Positions 58,233 through 64,000 of a stretch of DNA of 64,000 bases are shown one piece after another; position 1 is the stretch's first letter, and each line of letters begins with the position of its first letter. The notes below the pieces were generated by a model. That model made no database searches. It saw only the letters and a program-made list of their open reading frames with translations, and was not told the origin of the DNA. Position numbers and translations under genes: made by a program. Source of the DNA: Citrobacter sp. R56 (lineage in GTDB: Bacteria > Pseudomonadota > Gammaproteobacteria > Enterobacterales > Enterobacteriaceae); contig NZ_CP069159.1 in assembly GCF_016811995.1 (NCBI RefSeq), positions 4,216,001 to 4,280,000 of the forward strand, given 5' to 3'.

Positions 58233-58901
58233 TTACCCGCCGGGGATCTCGAATGCGCCGCCCTGATGAATCGCGCGTTGCCAGGCGGGTCGCGTCTCCA
58301 CCCGTTTTTTCCAGGCGCTGATGTGCGTCAGGTCCTCAATTCCGCTTCTGGCAAGCAGCGCAAACAGCGGGAAACTCATTTGAATGTCCGCCATGCTGAT
58401 ATGCTCTCCGGCAAACCAAGGGCGTTCCGCCAGATGCGCATCAATATAGCGGGCATGCGTTTCCAGTTGCGGATTGAGCCAGGCTTTTTGCACCCCTTGT
58501 CCCAGCACGCCGCCCAGCGTACGCAACCCAAAGGGGACGGGAGGTTTACCGAGGCTCACGAAGACCAACTTCAGCAGTAACATCGGCATCAGCGAACCTT
58601 CAGCATAATGAAGCCAGAACCGGTACTGCCGTTTCTGTTCGCTATCAACCGGTTTAAAGTGTCCTGCGCTGTCATAGGTTTCCTGCAAATACTCAAGTAT
58701 TGCCCCGGATTCGGCGAGGATGGCGCCGTTGTCTTCAACCACCGGGGATTTACCAAGAGGGTGGATTTTTTTCAGCGCCGGCGGCGCCAGCATCGTCTTT
58801 TCACGCTGATAACGAATAATCTGGTACGGCAGCGATAACTCCTCTAATGCCCACAGTACGCGCTGGGATCGGGACTGATTCAAGTGATGTACTGTCAGCA
58901 T
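58233..58901 (-). CDS. Glutathione S-transferase-family protein
   Basis: This is a cytoplasmic protein of 222 residues. The N-terminal thioredoxin-like domain has LNQSRSQRVLWALEELSLPY (about 7-26, active-site Ser/Tyr region) and HPLGKSPVVEDNG with the cis-Pro (about 47-59), then the glutathione-binding AESGAILEYL (about 63-72). The helical C-terminal domain has HISMADIQMSFPL (about 167-179). It is transcribed toward ghxP. Substrates are unknown. Proximity to soxRS hints at a redox role but does not prove it. Confidence 0.9.
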   Translation of the reverse strand: MLTVHHLNQSRSQRVLWALEELSLPYQIIRYQREKTMLAPPALKKIHPLGKSPVVEDNGAILAESGAILEYLQETYDSAGHFKPVDSEQKRQYRFWLHYAEGSLMPMLLLKLVFVSLGKPPVPFGLRTLGGVLGQGVQKAWLNPQLETHARYIDAHLAERPWFAGEHISMADIQMSFPLFALLARSGIEDLTHISAWKKRVETRPAWQRAIHQGGAFEIPGG

Positions 58902-59022
58902 GTTTGCCTCCTGTCTTTCATTCCAATTAACTATAGAAAATTGTCGAAGATGGCGTAAAAATTTCGGCTAAATAATCGACATAACAGTGGCAAACCTGCG
59001 GTCGTGGCATACAATTACAGTA

Positions 59023-59166
59023 TCAACACAGACCGGAACCTCCACCACGTGCTCGACTGAGGGGTGTTGACGTCGGGGGAAACCCTCCCGTGAACCAGCG
59101 GGATAGAGTGAAAGACAAAGACCGGAAACAAACTAAAGCGCCCTCCTGTGGCGCTTTAGTTTTGTC
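59023..59166 (+). ncRNA. sraL: Small RNA SraL (RyjA)
   Basis: The sequence between the GST gene and soxR matches the E. coli/Salmonella sRNA SraL in place and in form. A -10 (TACAAT, 59010-59015) precedes ATCAACACAGACCGGAACC, and the RNA ends in a perfect hairpin AAACTAAAGCGCC/GGCGCTTTAGTTT (59130-59162) plus a T-tract. It runs toward soxR, which is transcribed the other way. SraL in Salmonella is RpoS-dependent and represses the chaperone gene tig. The exact 5' end is inferred. Confidence 0.8.
59130..59163 (+). terminator. Bidirectional terminator of sraL and soxR
   Basis: A perfect 13-bp stem with a CTCCTGT-type loop and T-tracts on both strands can end sraL on the plus strand and soxR on the minus strand. 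Confidence 0.85.
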
Positions 59167-59258
59167 CTGTTATTGCTGGAAAGTACGTTTTCCGCCCTAC
59201 AATAACGCGTAAATGGCAACCCTGGTAAACATCGCGCCAGCGGGTCAACACAAACCGT

Positions 59259-59717
59259 TTAATCATCTTCCAGCAATCGCGCGCCCGTCCCCTGCTCGCC
59301 TAACTGATCGCCAGGGTTACGCAATGGGCAGTCACTACGTGAAAGACAACCGCAGCCAATACACCCGTCCAGTTCATCACGCAACGCCTCCAGCGTGTGG
59401 ATGCGCCTGTCTAGCTCCTCACGCCACTGCGATGAAAGCTGCCGCCACTCTTTTACACTCAATGTATGGCCTTCCGGCAGTACGCCCAGCGCCTCGCTAA
59501 TGGTCGCCAGGGGAATGCCAATTCGCTGAGCAATTTTGATGATCGCCACATAACGCAACACATCGCGTTTATATCGTCGCTGATTGCCGCTGTTGCGAAT
59601 ACTGCTGATCAGCCCTTTGCTTTCGTAAAAGTGCAAAGCGGATACCGCCACGCCGCTACGCTTTGCCACCTCGCCCGGCGTCAAAAGGGCTTTAATGCGG
59701 GGTAATTTCTTTTCCAT
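59259..59717 (-). CDS. soxR: Redox-sensing regulator SoxR
   Basis: SoxR is a MerR-family activator that senses redox-cycling compounds through a [2Fe-2S] cluster and switches on soxS. It has 152 residues: winged helix (about 10-80, [20 protein letters not shown]), dimerisation helix (about 85-118), then cluster cysteines C119, C122, C124 and C130 in [12 protein letters not shown]. It is divergent from soxS, with its own start 12 bp from the SoxR box. Confidence 0.97.
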   Translation of the reverse strand: MEKKLPRIKALLTPGEVAKRSGVAVSALHFYESKGLISSIRNSGNQRRYKRDVLRYVAIIKIAQRIGIPLATISEALGVLPEGHTLSVKEWRQLSSQWREELDRRIHTLEALRDELDGCIGCGCLSRSDCPLRNPGDQLGEQGTGARLLEDD

Positions 59718-59724
59718 AAATCGC

Positions 59725-59755
59725 TTTACCTCAAGTTAACTTGAGGAATTATACT
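59725..59755 (+). promoter_or_regulatory. soxS promoter with SoxR box
   Basis: CCTCAAGTTAACTTGAGG (59729-59746) is a perfect 18-bp palindrome, the SoxR operator. It sits between a -35 (TTTACC, 59725-59730) and a -10 (TATACT, 59750-59755) spaced 19 bp, the long spacer that MerR-type activators correct by twisting DNA. Confidence 0.95.
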
Positions 59756-59803
59756 CGCCAGCAGACAAAACGACGAATTGAACACTGAGAAAGAGGCAGC
59801 AAT

Positions 59804-60127
59804 ATGTCCCATCAGCAGATTATTCAAACCCTTATTGAATGGATTGATGAACATATCGACCAACCGCTGAACATTGATGTGGTCGCAAAAAAATCAGGTT
59901 ATTCGAAGTGGTACTTGCAGCGAATGTTCCGAACGGTGATGCGCCAGACGTTGGGCGACTATATTCGCCAGCGTCGGCTCCTGCTGGCCGCCGTTGAACT
60001 ACGAACGACCGAACGCCCCATTTTTGATATTGCGATGGATCTGGGATATGTGTCGCAACAAACCTTTTCGCGTGTCTTCCGCCGCGAGTTTGATCGCACC
60101 CCCAGCGACTATCGCCATAGCCTGTAA
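59804..60127 (+). CDS. soxS: Superoxide response regulator SoxS
   Basis: SoxS is an AraC/XylS-family activator of the oxidative stress regulon. It has 107 residues, a stand-alone pair of helix-turn-helix motifs: VVAKKSGYSKWYLQRMFRTV (about 26-45) and FDIAMDLGYVSQQTFSRVFR (about 72-91). It is divergent from soxR and converges with pdeC, whose stop is two bases away. Confidence 0.97.
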   Translation: MSHQQIIQTLIEWIDEHIDQPLNIDVVAKKSGYSKWYLQRMFRTVMRQTLGDYIRQRRLLLAAVELRTTERPIFDIAMDLGYVSQQTFSRVFRREFDRTPSDYRHSL

Positions 60128-60129
60128 TA

Positions 60130-61716
60130 TTACTGCTCGTGCTGCATCATGCTCACGAGCGGTCGTTGTAACCATTGCATGAACTCTTGCGGCGGTAGCG
60201 CTTTCGCAAAGTGCCATCCCTGACAGTAATGGACGCCGCGCTTAAGCAACCAGGTGACCTGCTCTGGTGTTTCCACCCCTTCCGCAATGGTCTTCAGACG
60301 CAGGCTTTGCGCCATCTCAATAATATGTTCCGCGATAAGATGGCTGGTACTGTTGGTGGTCAACGTATCGACAAACGATTTGTCGATCTTCAGAATGTCG
60401 ACATTCAACGAATACAGATTGTGCAGGTTCGAATACCCTGTGCCGAAATCATCAATGGCGACTTCGTAGCCCGCCTGACGAAACGCCTGAATCACCGGCG
60501 TCATTTTGGGCACATCAATAAATCCGCGCTCCGTCACTTCCACTTTAATTTGTTGCGCAAGCACCGAATGCTGGCGTGCTTTCTCAGCGATTAACGCAAT
60601 CAGACGCGAGGAGTGAAAGTCGGAAGCCGAGAGGTTGATCGAAATATACAGATGGGGATGCCGCGCCAGGAAATGGCCCAAATCATTGAACACCCCTTCT
60701 ACGACATAATCCGTAAGCTGTTCAATCATCCCCTCTTTTTCTGCCAGTTGGATAAACTCCGTGGGGCTCATGACCTGCCCTTCACATCCCGGCCAGCGTA
60801 ACAGTGCCTCCGCACCGACGCATTTTTCATTTTTGACATCAATGATCGGCTGGTAATGAACACAGAGTTGACGTTTATCAATTGCACGCTGCAGCAAACG
60901 GCGGGGAGAGTGATATTCCCGGCGGGTACGCCACCCCATCAGCAGCAAAATAATGCTACAGATAATGCCTAACGGCAGTGTCAGCGTGGCCTGGTGATAC
61001 AGATTCTGGTAAAAACGATCGCTTGAAGACGAAACAATCACCGCAATCGGGCGTTTTTCGGAATGCACAATAGTGTAGAAACGATTGTCTTCCTGAAAAA
61101 CTAATTTATCACGGCGTATCAGCGGGAGTAATTGTTCAACATTGGCCCACTCGCTGACAGAGAAAAATGATTCGGTGACCGTATCGTACACTCCCCAGGC
61201 CAGGGACTGATCGTCAGACATCACTTCGCTGTAAGATAACGGATTTATCACCGCCACATAGTTTCCCCTTTGCATATACGTCATTTTATAGCCTGCAAAA
61301 AAAGGGGTGTCGCGATAGTAATAAATAGCGGTATCAGGTTTTCGTTGATAATTGGCGGAGGGAATAATATAAGGACTGGCGGGTGCCATAACGGTCGAAC
61401 ACAAGAAATGATCGCCCTGGGCATAAATTAGCTCGCTAATATACAAGCGACCACGAATAATATTCAGCATGCGTTGCTGATGCGCGGAAGTGCACGCTTT
61501 GCCATGATACTGTTCTGCTGCATCACGCGCTAAATCAGCCTGTAAGATAACCAGCTCTGTTTTATCTAACGCCAGTTGTGCAAAAGAGTGAAGTTGGTTA
61601 TGCGTTTCTGATACCGCGCGTCCCTGAGCGAACCATAGCGCCAGCATCACGGGGAGCAATGCCACCATGATTGTTCCGAGGAACTTCAGCATCTTGCTGC
61701 GCGCACTACGATTCAT
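60130..61716 (-). CDS. pdeC: c-di-GMP phosphodiesterase PdeC (YjcC)
   Basis: PdeC is an inner-membrane EAL phosphodiesterase with a periplasmic redox-sensing domain. It has 528 residues: TM1 (about 11-30), periplasmic CSS-motif domain (about 31-240) with Cys75 and Cys106, TM2 (about 243-262), and EAL domain (about 270-520). The EAL set is complete: EALLRW, INLSASDF, EVTERGF, DDFGTGYSN, KIDKSFV, EGVETPEQ and QGWHFAKAL, so it should be active. The motif at Cys75 reads CTS, not CSS. In E. coli, DsbA/DsbB-dependent disulfide formation inhibits the enzyme. Next to soxRS it may be part of redox control. Confidence 0.95.
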   Translation of the reverse strand: MNRSARSKMLKFLGTIMVALLPVMLALWFAQGRAVSETHNQLHSFAQLALDKTELVILQADLARDAAEQYHGKACTSAHQQRMLNIIRGRLYISELIYAQGDHFLCSTVMAPASPYIIPSANYQRKPDTAIYYYRDTPFFAGYKMTYMQRGNYVAVINPLSYSEVMSDDQSLAWGVYDTVTESFFSVSEWANVEQLLPLIRRDKLVFQEDNRFYTIVHSEKRPIAVIVSSSSDRFYQNLYHQATLTLPLGIICSIILLLMGWRTRREYHSPRRLLQRAIDKRQLCVHYQPIIDVKNEKCVGAEALLRWPGCEGQVMSPTEFIQLAEKEGMIEQLTDYVVEGVFNDLGHFLARHPHLYISINLSASDFHSSRLIALIAEKARQHSVLAQQIKVEVTERGFIDVPKMTPVIQAFRQAGYEVAIDDFGTGYSNLHNLYSLNVDILKIDKSFVDTLTTNSTSHLIAEHIIEMAQSLRLKTIAEGVETPEQVTWLLKRGVHYCQGWHFAKALPPQEFMQWLQRPLVSMMQHEQ

Positions 61717-61776
61717 TTCAGCCCTATTTCCCTGCAGTATATGTGCCTGTCATCATCAAGGCTGGATGTTCTATCT

Positions 61777-61909
61777 CAATAATTCGAGTTGCAGGACCAG
61801 GCGTAGTGACACGGCACGTAAAAGCGAACCCAGGCACTAACAAAACGCAATGACCGGGGTGAACGAATGCAGCCGTAGCACATGCAACTTGAAGCACGTC
61901 GAGTCTATA
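61777..61909. repeat. ERIC element upstream of pdeC
   Basis: Begins CAATAATTCGAGTTGCAGGA and ends CATGCAACTTGAAG then CACGTCGAGTCTATA, the two inverted ends of ERIC. Inside is CAATGACCGGGGTGAACG, a variant of the conserved ERIC2 primer region. The central palindrome is degenerate. It lies 60 bp upstream of pdeC. Confidence 0.8.
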
Positions 61910-62329
61910 ACAAACAGGTGATTAAATTGCATGAATCTATCAACATTAGCAACAGACTTTTCTTAGTAAAAGTCTGATATTGACGGATGATGATAATATT
62001 TTCCCGTAAGGCAAACTTGAAGTTACGCTTATTTTTATTAAGGAATACGCGGCCCGACAAGAATTCGGATTTTTCTTAAATGAATGACATGCGTATTTTT
62101 AAAAAATTTCGTTAATTTTTCTGAATGGTTAATTTTACTGAAAATATAAAAGAGTAATAAAGATACATCTTTATTATCCAACGCCTGGCGCTAAATAATT
62201 TGAATAACAGCGCATGCAACCTGAAACATGACCACCAGAAATCCTCTCCCATCCTTGTTTACCACATATTTATTGTGGTTATAAAACAGGCAAAAAAGGG
62301 CGTCCCACGCTGGCGAATAAATCACTCAA

Positions 62330-62345
62330 TGTGATATAGTTCACA
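62330..62345. promoter_or_regulatory. Perfect CRP site upstream of yjcB
   Basis: TGTGATATAGTTCACA matches TGTGA-N6-TCACA exactly. It is about 133 bp upstream of the yjcB ATG. It could act on yjcB or on the divergent pdeC (about 615 bp away); yjcB is more likely. Confidence 0.7.
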
Positions 62346-62477
62346 AAACAAATGAAACAAAAACAACGTTTCATTAAGTCTTGTTCTCAAAGCCCGCCGA
62401 TAGCCAGAGTGCACCACGTCTCCCGTGAACAGCACCGTGCTGTCCAGGGCAGCAGCTACTCTCAGAGGATTTGTTTC

Positions 62478-62759
62478 ATGGCAACCATCACCACTGGCGT
62501 GGTTCTTCTCCGCTGGCAATTGCTGAGCGCCGTGCTCATGTTTTTAGCCAGCACGCTGAATATTCAGTTTCGTAAATCAGACGCGATTGGGCTGTCAGTC
62601 ATCAGTAGCGCTCTTGGCGTGGTCTCCGCCTGTTGGTTTGCAACCGGTCTGCTCGGTATTACTCTGGTGGATATCTCGGCCATCTGGAGCAATATCGAAT
62701 CGGTGATGGTGGAGGTGATGAGCCATACGCCACCCGAGTGGCCGATGGTGTTAGTCTGA
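62478..62759 (+). CDS. yjcB: YjcB, small membrane protein
   Basis: This 93-residue protein begins MATITTGVVLLRWQLLSAVL and has two or three hydrophobic segments (about 5-27, 36-62). It is recognised as E. coli YjcB by sequence and by place between pdeC and ssb. No function is known. The ATG at 62478 follows AGAGGA eleven bases upstream; the frame is open for 42 codons before it but that part lacks a good start. A terminator follows. Confidence 0.88.
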   Translation: MATITTGVVLLRWQLLSAVLMFLASTLNIQFRKSDAIGLSVISSALGVVSACWFATGLLGITLVDISAIWSNIESVMVEVMSHTPPEWPMVLV

Positions 62760-62767
62760 CGTTGAGA

Positions 62768-62793
62768 AGAGCCTCCTCCGTGGAGGCTTTTTA
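62768..62793 (+). terminator. Terminator of yjcB
   Basis: AGCCTCC, TCCG loop, TGGAGGCTTTTT lies ten bases after the yjcB stop. Confidence 0.85.
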
Positions 62794-62802
62794 TTAGGCA
62801 AT

Positions 62803-62830
62803 AAAAAACCCCCTGTCGAGACAGGGGGTT
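62803..62830 (-). terminator. Terminator of ssb
   Basis: CCCCCTGTC and GACAGGGGG pair around a two-base centre, with AAAAAA on the plus strand giving a U-tract for the ssb transcript. It lies about 35 bp beyond the ssb stop. Confidence 0.9.
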
Positions 62831-62864
62831 GCAGAAAACACGTTACCGTATTAACCCATCATTA

Positions 62865-63395
62865 TCAGAACGGGATGTCGTCATCGAAATCCATCGGCGG
62901 TTCGTTAGACGGCGCTGGTGCAGACTGCTGCGGACGAGACTGCGCGCCGCCGCTGAACTGATTGCCGCCCTGAGGCTGCTGAGGCTGACCCCAACCACCC
63001 TGCTGCTGACCACCTGCACTACCGCCTGCCGGAGCACCGCCGCCCTGACGGCCACCCAGCATCTGCATGGTGCCGCCCACGTTAACCACCACTTCCGTCG
63101 TGTATTTTTCTACGCCGGACTGATCGGTCCATTTGCGGGTACGCAGCTGACCTTCAATATAGACCTGAGAACCTTTACGCAGGTATTCGCTGGCCACTTC
63201 CGCCAGTTTGCCAAACAGCACAACACGGTGCCATTCGGTCTGCTCTTTCATCTCACCGGTCGCTTTATCACGCCAGGATTCGGAAGTAGCCAGCGTAATG
63301 TTGGCAACTGCGCCACCATTCGGCATATAGCGTACTTCCGGGTCCTGGCCCAGATTACCGACGAGAATCACCTTGTTTACGCCTCTGCTGGCCAT
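62865..63395 (-). CDS. ssb: Single-stranded DNA-binding protein SSB
   Basis: SSB coats single-stranded DNA in replication, recombination and repair. It has 176 residues. The OB-fold domain (about 1-112) begins [20 protein letters not shown] and has conserved Trp residues in [21 protein letters not shown] glycine/glutamine-rich linker (about 113-165) follows, and the C-terminal tip MDFDDDIPF binds partner proteins. It is divergent from uvrA, with a LexA box between. Confidence 0.97.
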   Translation of the reverse strand: MASRGVNKVILVGNLGQDPEVRYMPNGGAVANITLATSESWRDKATGEMKEQTEWHRVVLFGKLAEVASEYLRKGSQVYIEGQLRTRKWTDQSGVEKYTTEVVVNVGGTMQMLGGRQGGGAPAGGSAGGQQQGGWGQPQQPQGGNQFSGGAQSRPQQSAPAPSNEPPMDFDDDIPF

Positions 63396-63543
63396 GATCG
63401 TGTCTCCTGAAAAACGTTTCTTAATAAGTGTAAGCGCGGGATTGTAGCATTTCCAATAGCGCTTTTACTACGTTGCGAGGTCGATTCCAGTCAACAACCT
63501 CAGCCGGACATTGTTGCACAGACACCTGCGTTTTGCATTCCAA

Positions 63544-63563
63544 TACTGGATATCCATTCAGGT
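63544..63563. promoter_or_regulatory. LexA (SOS) box between ssb and uvrA
   Basis: TACTGGATATCCATTCAGGT has the CTG-N10-CAG core of the LexA operator. It lies about 82 bp before uvrA, in the position known to control uvrA (and one ssb promoter) in E. coli. Confidence 0.9.
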
Positions 63564-63645
63564 TTTATTGTGTCATAATTAACCGTTTGTAGTCACCGGT
63601 GGCTCCATGCGACCGGGAAAAAAGCGTTTAATCCGGGAAAGGTGA

Positions 63646-64000
63646 ATGGATAAGATCGAAGTTCGGGGCGCCCGCACCCATAATCTCAAAAACATCAACC
63701 TCGTCATCCCCCGCGACAAATTAATTGTCGTGACCGGGCTTTCGGGTTCTGGCAAATCCTCGCTCGCTTTCGACACCTTGTATGCCGAGGGGCAGCGTCG
63801 TTACGTTGAATCCCTTTCCGCGTATGCGCGTCAGTTTCTGTCGCTGATGGAAAAGCCGGACGTCGACCATATTGAGGGGCTGTCGCCCGCCATCTCAATT
63901 GAACAGAAATCGACGTCCCATAACCCGCGCTCCACGGTAGGGACAATTACCGAAATCCACGACTACCTGCGTCTGTTGTTCGCCCGCGTCGGTGAGCCGC
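63646..64000 (+). CDS. uvrA: Excinuclease ABC subunit A, UvrA (5' part only)
   Basis: UvrA is the damage-recognition ATPase of nucleotide excision repair. Only the first 118 codons are present before the window ends. The protein opens [20 protein letters not shown], with Walker [10 protein letters not shown] (31-39), and continues into [20 protein letters not shown] as in the family. AAAGG lies upstream of the ATG. A LexA box lies about 82 bp upstream. Confidence 0.97.
   Translation, partial: MDKIEVRGARTHNLKNINLVIPRDKLIVVTGLSGSGKSSLAFDTLYAEGQRRYVESLSAYARQFLSLMEKPDVDHIEGLSPAISIEQKSTSHNPRSTVGTITEIHDYLRLLFARVGEP

Larger units (their letters stand above)
58902..59258. other. GST-soxR intergenic region, 357 bp
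   Basis: This region holds the promoter of the GST gene, and the SraL small RNA with its promoter and terminator. No further protein gene is visible. Confidence 0.7.
61717..62477. other. pdeC-yjcB region, 761 bp
   Basis: Holds an ERIC element (61777-61909), an AT-rich stretch (about 61920-62200) with nothing I can name, an ERIC-like end fragment (CGCATGCAACCTGAAACATGAC, split here: GCATGCAACC then TGAAACATGAC, about 62211-62231), and a perfect CRP site (62330-62345). yjcB begins at 62478 after a 130-bp leader. Confidence 0.6.

Noticed and set aside
62865-63395. Long plus-strand frame opposite ssb
   Set aside because: It is an antisense shadow of ssb with no start signals.

Overview
The window is a chromosomal segment of a member of the Enterobacteriaceae, most like Citrobacter. 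The gene order follows the E. coli K-12 map from eptA (about 93 min) back to uvrA (about 92 min). Reading left to right it runs eptA-basR-basS, proP, phn, yjdP, a sugar locus, fdhF, yjcO, gltP, nrf, acs-yjcH-actP, yjcE, ghxP, soxRS, pdeC, yjcB, ssb, uvrA. A complete phn (C-P lyase) operon argues against Salmonella. K-12 neighbours such as als, rpiB and mdtNOP are absent and other genes sit in their places. REP elements, ERIC elements and operators of enterobacterial type occur throughout. The genus call is inference. I see no tRNA, rRNA, CRISPR, transposase or prophage genes.

Region 1 (1-5.1 kb) is envelope stress and osmoprotection: eptA-basR-basS for lipid A phosphoethanolamine modification, an unlisted 29-codon pmrR gene with its own PmrA box, and proP. 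Region 2 (5.1-10.1 kb) has kdgT behind a KdgR-type operator, convergent with the crfC-yjcZ dynamin-like GTPase pair. Region 3 (10.6-22.5 kb) is yjdM, yjdN and the complete phnCDEFGHIJKLMNOP operon behind a Pho box, with REP clusters inside the operon.

Region 4 (22.6-33.8 kb) is the most accessory part. It has an unrecognised membrane protein, the Arg/Gln-rich secreted protein YjdP, an unrecognised acetyltransferase-like protein, and a sugar-catabolic operon: ABC ATPase, permease, binding protein, D-lyxose-type isomerase, class II aldolase and PfkB kinase. A hybrid sensor kinase lies on its left and an OmpR-type regulator on its right, so the two-component genes flank the operon. The enzyme set suggests import, isomerisation to a ketose, phosphorylation, then aldol cleavage to a triose phosphate.

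Region 5 (33.8-50.1 kb) is anaerobic and acetate metabolism: the selenoprotein gene fdhF with its sigma-54 promoter and in-frame UGA, yjcO, gltP, nrfABCDEFG for periplasmic nitrite ammonification, and acs-yjcH-actP for acetate uptake and activation. nrfA and acs share a divergent control region with a readable FNR site and two CRP-type sites.

Region 6 (50.2-58.2 kb) carries a Gfo/Idh/MocA oxidoreductase, a secreted DUF4431-like protein, a CidA/LrgA-CidB/LrgB pair with a divergent LysR regulator, the antiporter YjcE, and the guanine/hypoxanthine permease GhxP with three PurR-like boxes upstream. Region 7 (58.2-64 kb) has a glutathione S-transferase, the small RNA SraL, soxR/soxS around a SoxR box, the c-di-GMP phosphodiesterase pdeC, yjcB, ssb, and the start of uvrA (cut by the window edge) beside a LexA box.
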